This document shows, one piece after another, positions 23,001 through 34,600 of a DNA stretch of 64,000 nucleotides (positions are counted from its first letter, which is position 1; every line of letters starts with the position of its first letter). This DNA is from Mugil cephalus (lineage: Eukaryota; Chordata; Actinopteri; Mugiliformes; Mugilidae): positions 14,609,001 through 14,673,000 of the forward strand of contig NC_061771.1 of the NCBI RefSeq assembly GCF_022458985.1, in the 5' to 3' direction. The notes beneath the pieces are model-generated. The model was not told where the DNA came from. It saw only the letters and a list, made by a program, of their open reading frames with translations, and searched no databases. The position numbers and the translations under genes were made by a program.

Positions 23001-23004
23001 GTAG
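14003..23004 (+). CDS. tspan5: tetraspanin-5
   Basis: TspanC8 tetraspanin; this group escorts the metalloprotease ADAM10 out of the ER and shapes Notch processing. Eight coding exons: 14003-14086, 16477-16527, 19003-19149, 19242-19412, 19537-19662, 21306-21353, 22740-22856 and 22939-23004 (TAG). All junctions are phase 0, giving 269 residues (human TSPAN5 268). It starts [19 protein letters not shown]. Four membrane segments are visible, with CCG in the large loop ([12 protein letters not shown]), PFSCC, and eight loop cysteines, the TspanC8 hallmark. The match is clearly closer to TSPAN5 than to TSPAN17 or TSPAN14 ([30 protein letters not shown]). The loop segment after CGYD (IRAKTDSEQRTF) is the most divergent part. 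Intron 7 begins with GC. Teleosts can keep two copies (5a/5b); which one this is cannot be told here. Confidence 0.96.
14087..16476 (+). other. tspan5 intron 1
   Basis: 2.4 kb, donor GTAAGT, acceptor TCTCTCTCAG. The first 350 bases are GC-richer, as expected next to a promoter. It includes poly-T runs; no transposon or exon is recognised. It is far shorter than the corresponding mammalian intron. Confidence 0.75.
17153..17311. repeat. spaced direct repeat
   Basis: AGAGGGATAACAGGGAG occurs at 17153-17169 and again at 17295-17311, 142 bases apart, in tspan5 intron 2. The core AGGGATAACAGGG equals the first-to-middle part of the I-SceI homing site, but the flanks differ, so this is probably chance or a local duplication. 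Confidence 0.5.
18440..18710 (+). repeat. diverged teleost interspersed repeat
   Basis: Carries word modules I know from an abundant fish repeat in the same order: GTTAGCTTAGCTCA, then a stretch around CATCTGCCAGTATCTCTAAAG, TTCATCAGTTTACATGTT, and finally GTCTGGAGTGC plus TGGCAACCAG. Borders and class are not determinable by eye. Confidence 0.45.
20331..20369. repeat. AT/AC microsatellite
   Basis: Alternating AT run interrupted by ACACATAC, in tspan5 intron 5. Confidence 0.9.
20621..20870 (-). mobile_element. Tc1-like transposase 3' remnant, copy 2
   Basis: The best preserved of four copies. On the minus strand it reads [11 protein letters not shown], a decayed version of the SPDLNPIEHLWD motif near the end of Tc1-like transposases, then a broken C-terminal segment ending PTQY-stop and the terminal GGTCATAATGTTATGCC-TGATC. 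It lies in tspan5 intron 5. Only the 3' third of an element remains. Confidence 0.75.
21999..22602. mobile_element. non-autonomous DNA transposon with terminal inverted repeats
   Basis: The ends are CACTGAGTG-TGTTTACATGCA (from 21999) and the inverse of CACTCAGTG-CGTTTACATTCA (to 22602): 18 of 21 bases pair as an inverted repeat. CACTGAGTG also stands as a direct 9-base word at both edges, so it can be read either as target duplication or as part of the inverted repeat. A further internal GTGCATGTAAAC lies at about 22072. About 604 bp with no transposase frame, in tspan5 intron 6. Confidence 0.7.
22857..22862 (+). other. tspan5: non-canonical GC splice donor of tspan5 intron 7
   Basis: The exon ends CTCTTGCAG and the intron starts GCGAGT; the acceptor is GCTTTTAG at 22938. 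The protein continues [14 protein letters not shown] exactly as in human TSPAN5, so the junction is fixed by homology. Moving to the nearby GT (22861) would add four bases and break the frame. Confidence 0.9.
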
Positions 23005-23712
23005 GTAGCAAGGGATCATTCACACGAGAGCAAATTAATTTGTGCTTGTAATTATCTGAAATGGATAAAAATTATATGTAAATTACTTGCCTAGGGGTTG
23101 GAGTGTGCTTGGTGTATGCAGGGGTGGAGCTCTAGAGTGGCACTGGTGGTTTGTTTTATGGGAAAAGCCTTGACAGCTGGTTTGTCATAAAATGTGATAC
23201 GGACACGTTAGCCCTAAAGACAAAGTCCTGTTGACGTTGTGATCAACTGGGTTTTCCTGTCGTGCCACCAGCAGATTAATGTTTTGCTTCCAGAGAACCA
23301 CAGTTTTCATAGTTATGTTGGGCCCTAGCATGAAATGAAATTCAAAGCAAAGTATTTTGTGTCACGCTTAATACGGTGGAAAACCTTTTAAACATTAACA
23401 TGCTGCCATGCTGATGTTAGCATTTATCGGGGAGCAGATTCCTTGTATTTAAAGCTGAGACAGAAACCTCAACTTTACCAAGCCGGCATTAAAGAAGTAC
23501 CAGCAATGGAGGCCGACAGGGACGTCGCCTGTGTCTGGTCTTGAACACACCACAACGATTATCAGCAGGCGCCCACATATCAGATCGGTCTCTCTCACTG
23601 ACTTGTTCAGCAGTGCAACATGTTGAATCAGCCGTAGAAGCCTGCAACAGGGGTCTGACGAGAGTGGTGGACACACCACGCCACAACAGTCATCGGTCGT
23701 GATGTGTCACAA

Positions 23713-24102
23713 CCATAGACTGTAAATAAAGATGCATAAAGTTGGAACTGCTCCTGAAAAGTAGGTTTCTGGCTGCAGTTTAGATCATAATAAGCTGAAC
23801 CTCCTCCATGTTAGTGGATGGGACTTGGGCCAAACTAAAATACACGTCAAGTAATTATTCTGTCAAGAACAGTTATTATTGTTATAGAAACAAGATGTGG
23901 CTGCATGATGAATATCAGTTGCCATGCCAACCGTAAAGCGGCCCCGTCTAAATAAATAAATTTGTGCTGTGTATATATCCAACATTTAACTGGTGGAAGT
24001 AAGATCAAAAGTCGCAACATGGTGCTGCCTGGGAAACTTATTTCAGTTTGGCCAGTGTGAGGAAGTGGACATGCATTGTCCATATTTATATACAGTCTAT
24101 GG
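23713..24102. mobile_element. miniature inverted-repeat element in the tspan5 3' UTR
   Basis: Left end CCATAGACTGTAAATAAAGATG, right end the inverse of CCATAGACTGTATATAAATATG. The element is flanked by a perfect direct repeat TCACAA (23707-23712 and 24103-24108). There is no coding capacity. The ends match a dispersed fish miniature element I recognise by its ATAGACTGTATATAA terminus; its superfamily is not certain. Confidence 0.8.
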
Positions 24103-26044
24103 TCACAAACGTCAGAGCACTTAGCAAGTCTTGTTACATTTATGCATCCAATGTCTTGATTATATTGCACCTGTTCTTCAATCTGATCTCTTTCCGTGCA
24201 GTTTGTTTACCTAAGAGCTTCCGCTGACTTTTCAAAGCCAAGAAGGGTGTGCCAGGTAAACACTCACAGATTTCATCAGTCAATCTGCTGCAGTACAAAC
24301 CATTTATAAACCCACATATTTTTTCTTTTACTTTTGCCCCAGGACTCTGCAGTGAGGACTCTGCGGTGAGGACTCCAGCAGCGAAGGGAACATGAATTAA
24401 TCAGCTAAACGTATCTAGTATGAAAAGCCTCGTCCATATGTAAATAATACATTTAGAATTATTTTTTAAAGTCGCCGTATTTTAAATGAAGCACTGAAGC
24501 CGCTGAAATGTAGTGTAGCTCTCGTACGATATGAACTAACATGCAAAAGAAATTTGTGACAGTATTGTAAGTGGCTGTGTGGAGGGAAACTTAATTCTTG
24601 TCCTCCGGGCAAATGAAGGTAGATTTAGCGTTTTCTCTGAGGCAGTGCTTCATTTACAAATATGGGCCTTGTTTTTTTTAGTTTTTTTGTTTTTTTATGC
24701 CGCACAGCTGCAGTTCTTAACAGCTGCACGTAAGGGGTGTGTACAAAGATAAAATGATTCTGGAAATGCACTGCATGCCTATTGTCTCCTGACAGGACAT
24801 TGGCTCCACTAACTGTATTTCATTAAGTATTTTGAACTATTTGTAAAGTAGGCACTAGTTTGGAGTGAATCGGCTGGTTAGCACTTTGTTGAATGTGTAA
24901 TGAATTCTGCTTAAAGCTACGAAGGATTAACTTTAGATTTTATTTACATCTGTGAGATGATCACACTAGATACATACAGTTTTTGGGAGTATAGTAACAT
25001 GTAGTATTTTGAAGAGACGCAATGGATGTGGCAGGCTTCGGGCTTCGGTCACCTTGCAAGTTTGAATGACCTCAAAAAAAAAAATCTCTTGGGAGAAAAG
25101 AAAAGATGTGGCGTCTAATCCAAACTGAGCCTTAAGCACTTTAATATTCGTAAAGGAGAGATGAAGCTCATTGAAGCCACTCCGCTTTTGTCATGGCAGA
25201 CTGTTATTTTACTCAAGCAGCGACCACTGGAGGGAGCACTTTCCATTAAAAAAATGATAATAAAAAAATGCATCTGCAACTTCATGGTGCTCTGTAATTG
25301 TTAGATACTTCGTCCAAAAGCCACTTGACAGAAACTTTTTAATAATTCATTTTCCTCTAATTGTTGCCAGTGTGTTTCTTTGATGCCTTTGCTGTTTATT
25401 TCTTTTCTGTTTACGTCTGTAATTTTTCACTGGAAGTGGGGACACAAACTATTTTCTGAGGGTCACAATGAAAGGGCGTACAGATACTGCTTGATGCTTG
25501 AACCTGGATATGTTTTCTAGCCTTCATTCTTTACAGTACTTGAAAGCGGAGCGCACAGACTCAGCAACCAGCATAATCTCACACTGATATTAGGCCACAT
25601 CATAAAACCTATACATGTAATTTACTTTTTGGTACAAACCAACATTTTATGTGAAAACAGTGTAAAGTTACAGCAGGTTTTGCAGAGCATTTTCCTTTGC
25701 TGTCGATTCTCCTGCAGCCTTCACCCTCAGACAAAAGGACATGAAACATTTCTGTTTTTTAAAAAAAAAATATATATATATATATATAAAAAACACATAT
25801 GGTAAATGTTATAAAGCAGAGATGGTGTCTAATGTCCTTTTTTATTATTATTATTATTATTATTATTTTCCACTTACAGCTTCATATGATTGTCTGTGTT
25901 TGCTGATCACACTTTTTCCTACCACTTAGTGCCATATTTGTGATTTCTACATTCTCCTGATTATGACTATACTTTGGTTTTATTGCGTGTTGCTGATTCT
26001 TTTTGTAAATAGCGGGATTGTGAAAAGATGTAAATATATAGCCG

Positions 26045-26050
26045 AATAAA
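26045..26050 (+). terminator. tspan5: tspan5 polyadenylation signal
   Basis: AATAAA followed within 25 bases by TGGTCTGTGTGTATTTT. It is the last strong signal before the tspan5-mttp gap. Confidence 0.65.
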
Positions 26051-26070
26051 TGTGGTCCTTTGTACACTGG

Positions 26071-29000
26071 TCTGTGTGTATTTTATATCGGCTGTAGAGC
26101 GCCGCGAGGCGCTCGTTTTACAAGTCTCTTATACATTTCACGATAATAACTTGCAGCTGTAAGTGAAGATTTCTCTCACTCAATCTTATATAATGTCAGT
26201 AAAATACTAGAAAAGAAACTGACTTTCCAGTCACTCCCCTTTTGACTAGGCCAGCAGAAAGCTTGCAGTTTTGTTATTTTGTCTAACTTAAATCTAACTG
26301 CTTGCTTAGAAATGTGTAGATCATCACTAATAATTCTCAAAAAAAAAAGAAGAACATCTTACGGTTCCCCTGCTGAGATCTCTTGTTATTAAATGAACAT
26401 GCTGGGGATGATGAATATTAAAGTAGTTCTGGTGCTGCAGATAAATTCTCTCCTGCTATCAAGGGAGAAAAGGTGACTCACTACCACCATCTAGTGTTTG
26501 AAACAAATGTTACTGTGTCTTACTTTGTTTTAAGCAAAGTCATGGTTGACCAGTGAACGGGATTGGAGGCAGACTTTTCCCTCTTATTATCCTAAACAGT
26601 TCCAGATGGATAGTAGAATAAGAGACAGCTGTAATGATATAATAATTTATTATTTATGCCCTCAAAAGACACTCACAAGTACCCCATACTAGAACGTCAT
26701 TATTTGTTACCCAACAGCGTTATATAGTGTCAGAATTAGAAAATGTTTGGTATACTTCTTGTGCAAGCTAAATCAAGTGGCTAATAAGAGAAACAACAAT
26801 TTATTAATTCATATACTATAAGATTATACGTAAATATCAGTTTTTCATGGTCAATGACATTTGACCTTTATCTTGGTTCAGTTTTAAAGGTCAAGAGGTC
26901 AGTGGACAGAGTAGGACTGTGAACGGCTCTTGAAGTTGACAATAACATTTTAAAATCAGCTTTGAACGTTAGCGATGGACAGTGGACAGCAGCTAAAGTG
27001 TGCTGGTCAGAGGCTACATGTGTTATGTGATTAAAACTCCAGCTATGTTGCAGTGGAAGTTCAAGTATCGCGGAGTGCGTTTGAGAGGAATGTTGATTAT
27101 ATCAGTGGGGTCAGTGTTCTGTTGTTTTCTTCTTTCTACTAACGGACTAAAAGTAGCACAGCGGCACCCGGCCAAAGGTCAGGTCATAAGTTTGCAATCG
27201 TTCCCCGATAAGGCAGCAAACAGGTACACTTATCAAAGCTGGGTATCACAAATTATCTATGTTTCGAAGGAAATGTGTGTGTGTGTGTGTGTGAGCTGGT
27301 AATCGTGGTGTGAAAGGTGTTTATTTTAGAAGAAAAACAACAGTATGACTTATCCTCTTTGGTCGTGGTGTGACCAGAGAACATCATCACAGACTGTAGA
27401 GAGATAAAGCTCATGCTTCATTGTATTTCCTGTTTGTGTTTCAACACATTTCACTAGTTGAAAGTCCTTGTGAATGGGCGGCCTTCGTAATGGTTAAAAC
27501 GTTATTACAATAACACATGAGTAGCACAGTGAAACAAGCTCAGCTAAATGACGGCTGGTTTTACCTCTGAAAGGCTTTTGGAAGAGCTCGGTGAGATCAC
27601 TTCTTCGCTCTCAGCTGATTATATCGTCCAAATGTAATGCATGATCCCTTGTGGGTGTGATGTGGCCATGGCCAGAGCTCATACTGCGGATTACTGTGAT
27701 GCTAATACATCAAATAATGATCTGAGTCTAGATTTCAGCTGCGACGGATTTAATATGACTGATTCATGCTTGCGTGCATGGTAGAAGAGATCGTTTGGAT
27801 TTTAGCATGTTGTAGCCTTGTTTTTTAAGGTTCTAGGTATTACTCTTAATGTCAACATGCTTCGTGTGGACACTCACGGACACAGCTCATTTACACGGAA
27901 AACAAGTTGCTCATTAGCTGTGATCTGTATCAAATATGTAAAATTAGAACTGTAAAAAGTAAATTTCCCTCAATCACTACAAATAATTTATTTCCATAAC
28001 AAGAACAGAACTTCACTGTGAATAAATTCCAAAATGTTTTAGGATTTTATCAACAAACAACCAAACAAAAAAACATTTATCATGTTTCTGTTTACCAGAC
28101 ATTAAATGTCGAATAGAATAATATAAAATCCAAAATAAAGTAAAGCTGAAGCTGTATCAGAAGATGGTCTTGATTTACTCTTGCAACTTAGCTACACGGC
28201 TTCTTTGAGTTTGTACGTTTGGAGTGTATCTGACTTTCCTCCAGCTGTGCGACTAATACCACAGCTATCGTTGGCGTTGCTTTAATTTTAGCAATATACA
28301 TCTATAAATCTATATTTTAAAGTGTTCTCCTTTCAGTATTTTCTGTTGAAAATTGATACATAATCAGGGAGAATCAGCATGCTGCAGGTCATGACCTTAA
28401 ATCTTGATACTTTATCTGGAAAAGATGATATATGACACACGCTGACTCATTCGGAGAAGCCCAGCAGCAGCTCCTGGCTGCTGCCTACGTTTGACCTGGT
28501 GGATCTATTACACACCGACAGTGGCACTTTCTAGTAGTTGGAGACTTTTCCTTCACTGGAGACAGCTCAGTTTGAAACTTCAGCCTTTTTATTTGACTGC
28601 TGTGCTGCAGATGTGTAGGCCGTTCTGCTCACGCTTTACAGATGTAAGCACATTCTCTGTAAAAGGTGTTACTGAAAAACAAGGTAGGGATGCTCATAGC
28701 TGGACACCCTGCGAGCCAGCAAAAATTGTATAATTTACATTTTATTATAAAGTGGCAGCTTTTTAAATGAAATGACTGGACAGAAGAGTGGTTTTAAGTT
28801 ATGTCGGTTGTTTTTTCTTTTTATGTGGATGATCAAGATAAATGAAAATTCACACGCAAATGACACAACAGATTGAGATTGAGTCATTTAATCTGTGTCA
28901 TCCACATGAAGGAGGTCTTTCTAATGCAAATGCTCAAGGGAGCCATTCATTTAAATGGGTGTTGAGAGAGGCAGACTCTCAGGGGCCAACCCTGATTAAG

Positions 29001-29479
29001 AGACCGAAGATCAAAAACGCCTTTTAACACTATTACTATTATTTCAATTAAACTATCGGAGGCTCCCGCGTGTTTCATTGCTGTAATCGAGTCCAATTCA
29101 TCTACTACACAGATTAAATGAAGTTTACCCAAACATTTGGCTCCACTGAGATTCAGTAATGTGAGCTGTAAAGACTGCCCATTTCCTCCTACCAAGACAC
29201 AAAGTGAAGCCTGTTCATCCCGCGACGAAAGTAGGTGAAAGGTGTCCAACATGGGGACCTCTCTGCACCACGTCTGGGTAAATATAAGCGCTCTTTTGTG
29301 CTGATTACGATTTATTTATGAATTTTTCTTTATGATTTGTTTGTTGCCTAGCTGGAACATGTACTAGAAAGCTAAAAAAAAAAAAAAAAAGAAAGAAAGA
29401 AAGAAAAAAAGCAGACACTTGATTAATTTAATCGATCAGATGATCCCGTTTCACTGATTAATCGATCACATGTCCGCAG
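26071..29479. other. tspan5-mttp intergenic gap
   Basis: 3.4 kb with no gene recognised. It contains a CTCF-like motif in reverse orientation at 26484-26497 (12 of 14), a GT run near 27277-27295, an octamer ATGCAAAT at about 28924, and an A-rich/GAAA run at 29373-29410. Parts with mixed composition (27570-27780 and 28840-29240) could be regulatory, but nothing in the single sequence proves it. Confidence 0.6.
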
Positions 29480-29783
29480 ACGGAGACGCTGCCCCGCCGC
29501 GTTAAAAAGGGGGACACCCGGCAGCATCTGCCACATCTGTCAATGGGAGAAGGTCCTGTCAAATCTGATCTGTGCTGCTGAGGTTAATGATTTGCTGGTT
29601 ATCTCGTACTTAGTACGTGAGCGTGGAGTTTGGAGTCTGCCCTCCCCTCCCGATAAAACATAATAGGAGAAGCTCGGACTCACTTTGCCTTTCTTTTTGG
29701 CCTTTTGGTGCCACTTCAGTCACCGGCTCCTCTTTTTTCTGTGTGTCGGTTTGATTCACCTGGCTGCAGAAAGAGGAAACACG
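29480..29783 (+). promoter_or_regulatory. mttp: mttp promoter and 5' UTR with HNF1-like site
   Basis: The 300 bases before the start codon include GGTTAATGATTTGC at 29582-29595, close to the HNF1 consensus GGTTAATNATTAMC. HNF1 control of MTTP is known in mammals. An AT-rich GATAAAACATAAT near 29652 may serve as the TATA-like element. The transcription start is not fixed. Confidence 0.5.
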
Positions 29784-31579
29784 ATGTTGACCCTGGTTGT
29801 GCTCTTGCTTTGTGTAGCCCCCACACTCTCAGCTTCTGCTAAAGGTGAGTTGATGGGTTGTTGAGACCTATTTTCTGTTGAGTGAAGCTATTTTAAATTT
29901 GCTTTAAGCTTCTGTGAATGATGGAGTTAAGTTATATGGAACAAGCGGAAAGCAAAGGAATCCTCATTGAGTACTATGGTGATTTATTTGCAGCTCAAAA
30001 TTTGGTGTTTTCATAGAAACTGATTTAAATTATTGCTTATTTGCTTAATTTTTTCAAGTCACTTTCTGCTCCTGAAATGAATGAACTCTGACAGGAAACG
30101 TTAGTGCTGTTAGGTGACATCACTGACTGATAAGTCAGAGTGTGGAAACCTAAACCAATTTGACAAAACCAGAAACAAACCACTTAATTCTCCTTTTTGT
30201 GTTCCTGAACTACCTCTGGGAGTGAGCAGACACATTGACCCAGGATTTATTTTGATTTGATGAAATCACCTCCAGGTTTGCACAGTGACCGGTGATGAAA
30301 TCAAATACTGACACGTCAGTCTGTCTTCCCTTGTGGCCCAAAGTCATATATAACTGAAAGCTCGTCATTAATGGAGCAGAGATTTTTTTTTTTTTTATCT
30401 TCCCCCAACTTGGAACACACCCAGTTTAATGGCAGATTAAATTGCTATAAACCAGAAACTTTTAAACTTACTTTTAACCTTTCAACCAAGTCTCAGCCGT
30501 AAGACTCTGGAGCTTTAACACCAACAAGGATATTATTTTTTTTAAAACACTGCTCATAACTGTGCTAATTCAAAAGTAAAACTGATGCATTCATGGATAT
30601 GCCATATCAAGTTTCAAGTTAATATTTATGGTGTTAAGCACTAACATGAAATGAAACCAGATCTGTTTGGAGAAGTGCATTTTTTATTCTAAAACACATT
30701 TTAAATCAACGTTCACATGTTCCCCTCAGCAGCTTAAAATGAACCTTTTGTTTTATCTCAGCACGTTTACAGTGACGTTGATTCATTGTCTCAGTAAAAA
30801 GCTCTAAAAAGTCTTTCTGCTGATCACTCCCGCTGGTCCACTGTCTGTCCCCCCGCTGGGTTCCCTGTGTTTCTTCAGGTGTTGCTGCTGGAGTCCGACT
30901 GAACAACAACCAGCTGTACAAATTCAGCTACAGCACCGAGGTACTGGTGGACAAGACCAGTGGCTCAAAAGAAGGCGGCGCTGGCTACAGGATCTCAAGC
31001 GACGTGAAGGCCAACCTGGTCTGGAGAGATCCGAGCAACAAGGACGAACAGCTGATTCAGCTGGTGGTACGTGGACCCACTCACATGTTACGAGATGTTG
31101 CCATGGAGATGATTCATTAAACAAAATAAATCTCTCCGTGACAGATCTCGAACTTGAGGATCGAGCCTGTGTCTCAGAGGTCAGATAAGAAGAACGTCCT
31201 CCACGGATCCACAACTGAGAGCGTTCTGGGGAAAACCAAACTAGATGCTCTGACAAAACCCTTCATGGTGCATCTGAAAAATGGAAAGGTAGGACAACTC
31301 TTCTTCTCTTCAAGTCTCTGCCCTCCTTAAATCAAGGGTTTTCATTCCAACTGATAGGCCTAGTGGGTAAAAAATGGGTAAATATCTTGGTACTTTTTTA
31401 TTTTTAATACAGTCATTTACTTAACAACATGAGCATTTTGTGAATATGTCGTTCAGTTGATCTTTGCCAGTTTAGAGTTTCATACGTAGGTAACGTAATA
31501 AAATTAGTGCTGTACCAATCACACCACCGCTCACTTCTATGGAACTGCAGTGATGATGCTGGCAGCGGAAATACTAGAC

Positions 31580-31631
<52 letters not shown>

Positions 31632-34600
31632 AATGTCAGCAGGTTTAATGGGTCAATAAATGAGCGAGTGTGATTAGGAGACTGACTCCAAGTTGGTGAA
31701 TGAGATTATTACTGGTTGTGACATGTCTGAGCCTGAGCCAACGGAGGGAACTGATTGTTAGATGTCACGTTTAAAGCTGGTTTATTTGTTACATTATCTA
31801 GAAGAAAAAAAAGGCACAATGAATAAACTTACAACTTCACCTGTGGCTAATGAATAATTTACATTGTTTATCTGCCATAGACAGGCAGGTGCCTGGGAAC
31901 AGTTACCAGGTTGTGAATGGCCTCTTTAACTAATTGGACTCTGTGACCACGTATTACCTGGACAAAGGGTTGCCAAATATTAGATCAGGGGTTCTCAAAT
32001 TTTTTGGAGCCAGGGGCCCCTTACTAGGGCAAAAAAACTTTGAGGACCCCCTCATACTCCTCACGCCAATTAAACGTATGTTTAGTCCTTTGTTTTAAAC
32101 TTCTGTTCATAGAAATGGGCATCATTTCATTTTACACACACATTCATTTTATTCAAATGATATTTTGTCTTCACAACATGTATCATTTTCAAGTTACAGA
32201 TCTTGAAGCTTTCAGAAAATGAACAGTACCAAAATTGACAGTCAAAATGAATCAGTTCATTTCAAATCTATTTTAAAGCATACTTAGGTGCTCCACCTTT
32301 AATATAATTTATTGTCCCTTATTCTAATTATTGGCAGGAAACAACATTCCTCACCCTTTTTTGAGGGATAAAAATCTTTTTTTTCATCCTTACACTTTGT
32401 AATGAGATCTTGTTTTAGCTTAGCTGGCTTCACGGCTTCATTCGTTAACACCTGAAGGCACACGACACATTTTGGTCTTCCCTCGCTGTTCCCAGTAAAT
32501 CCAAACTCGAGATTTCTCAGTTCAGCTGGTTTGGGCTCAGCATCACTTGAAGTGGACATACTGAAATCTTTGTCCACTGTCGCAAGCAAGAAATGCTGAT
32601 CAGCGCAGGAGCTGTGTAGCAAGTGCCTCATGATGCAGGAGAGAGAGTGACGCGTGGCAGATTTACGTGGCGTCACAATCATATCAGTTTTATTGACCCA
32701 AAGCTAATGTAGGAGGGAGTGGTTAGTTTAATATGTTTGTTTTATTGGTGCAGCGGTCTCCACATGTAATTATGTGTTTTTTTAATGATACGGCATAACT
32801 TTAAGATTTTATTACAAATTATTCTGCGGACCCCAAAGCTGTGGCTCAGGGACCCCCAGGGGTCCGAGGACCCCAGTTTGAGAACTGTTGTATTGGACAA
32901 CGTAGATTTTCACAACTTGGTCACTTTGTTAAAGACTAAATAACACCATATAGATTTAAAAGTGATATGTTATGAGAAAAGGACACAGCTATACTCACGT
33001 TCATTATGTCTGAGTACTGGTTTCACACAATGCTGTTGGCTCCAGCTGTACATTCACATATTTTGTGTGCCACATTTTAATTTGAAAAGTGTCTGTGCCC
33101 GTGTATCTGTTCAGTTTGGGGTCGTGTGTGAAACAGGAGAGATGAGTGTCTCCCCTGATGTTGTCAGAGTATTTATACCGATGGCAGGCTGTGGCAAGAG
33201 AGTTGCACGGAGTTGCAGTGGGCAGTCTATTTATGGTGGTCCTATCTGATATTGTGGTTGGACGCCACAAATAAATCACATACTGTATTGGAGACAGTGT
33301 AGGGTGATGTAATAGTCTGCTTTCTACACTCATTCCACACTCGCTTGAACGGAAATCTGAACAAATATGAGGTAAAACATATTATCTTTTCCACACAGAC
33401 TCAATCTCCGTTGATCCATTGACTTTTAAAAGTGAATAAAATATCAGTTAATTTGGAAATCTGTGCAAATCACGTGGGTTTATGAGTATAACATAGTCAT
33501 GTTTACTTCTAAAAATGGCTGATTAAAAAGTTATTCTGAACCAAAATATAGTGTCAGACATAGCAGGATTTACACTTTTATTAATATTATGTGCTCATAC
33601 CGAATGGGTGTGTTTTTGATCTGCACTTCAAAGAGAAATGTTTTTTTTTTCTGCATGTAATGTGCTGCATGTAGTCGCTCATAGTCTCATAACTATGCAC
33701 ACATGTTTCACCTTGAAAAGCTTTGTTAGCTGCGGCTTGTACAACTCGTACAGAATGTCCTTTCCCTCTGTAGCTTTATATGATGCTCAAAGTGCCTCGG
33801 TTCAGTCGTAATACGTTGTTTTCTTTGTGCACTTCTGCTGTAGACAAAAGCGTTTTACTCCTACATGGAAGAACCTGCAACAATCAAGAACCTAAAAAGA
33901 GGCCTGGCCAGCTTACTGCATCTACAGGTCACTACTGGGAAGGTTGTAGAGGTAAAGTACATTATAATTCTTCTATGATTCTGTCATATTGTCATACGTG
34001 CAACTGATGTAAACAAACCCGACTTATGTCTTGGAACAGAATGATGTTTCTGGAAGGTGCACAGTGGAGTACAGGGCAGTGAAAGGTCAAGTAACAAGAA
34101 CCAAGCACCTGGAGACGTGTAAAACTGCAGAGACTGGATTTACCACACACAGTAAGGTTAGTCAGCATCCAGACCAGCTCCTCCTGCTAGAATCGGAGCA
34201 TATGCGCGTAGTGTGCACATCACGTCTTTTTGTTTTCATGTTGCACCGCAGGTGTTGGGCGTGAGCAGGAAGTCCAGCTCTGTTACCGTGTTCACGCTGG
34301 AAGACGGAATCGTCCACTCCGCTGTGGCTGAAGAGACGCACTCTCTGTTTGCTAACGCTCGCAGATCCACTGCCGCCAAAGTCGTATCCAGGTACACGCC
34401 TTTAACAAGGAATCAGTTTGTGTTTTCATGTCTCAATAGCTGCGCGCGTTAAATTTCTGTCTCATTCTTTCTTTCCCCAGGCAAACCCTGACATTTGTCG
34501 GCACGGAAGCTGGGCCGCTGGAGGCTGCTGGGAAGGATGTCGCCGGGGTTGTCAAGTCAATCGATGCCAAACTGGCAGCTGTTGGTATCATGGCAGAGAA

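Larger units (their letters stand above)
23005..26070 (+). other. tspan5: tspan5 3' UTR
   Basis: About 3 kb between the TAG stop and the AATAAA at 26045-26050, with a TG-rich element after it. It contains a 390 bp inverted-repeat element (23713-24102), an ATT run (about 25843-25867) and a CTCF-like motif on + at 25224-25237 (12 of 14). A spliced alternative (a donor-like GTAGCA just after the stop, an acceptor CCGTGCAG at about 24201) cannot be excluded. Confidence 0.55.

Noticed and set aside
23449..23686. 76-codon minus-strand frame within the tspan5 3' UTR
   Set aside because: Cys/Leu-rich translation with no match to a known family; may be part of an old repeat, but nothing supports a gene.
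33004..33333. Overlapping 95- and 109-codon frames in mttp intron 3
   Set aside because: Opposite-strand frames with no family resemblance; the region is intronic between well supported exons.
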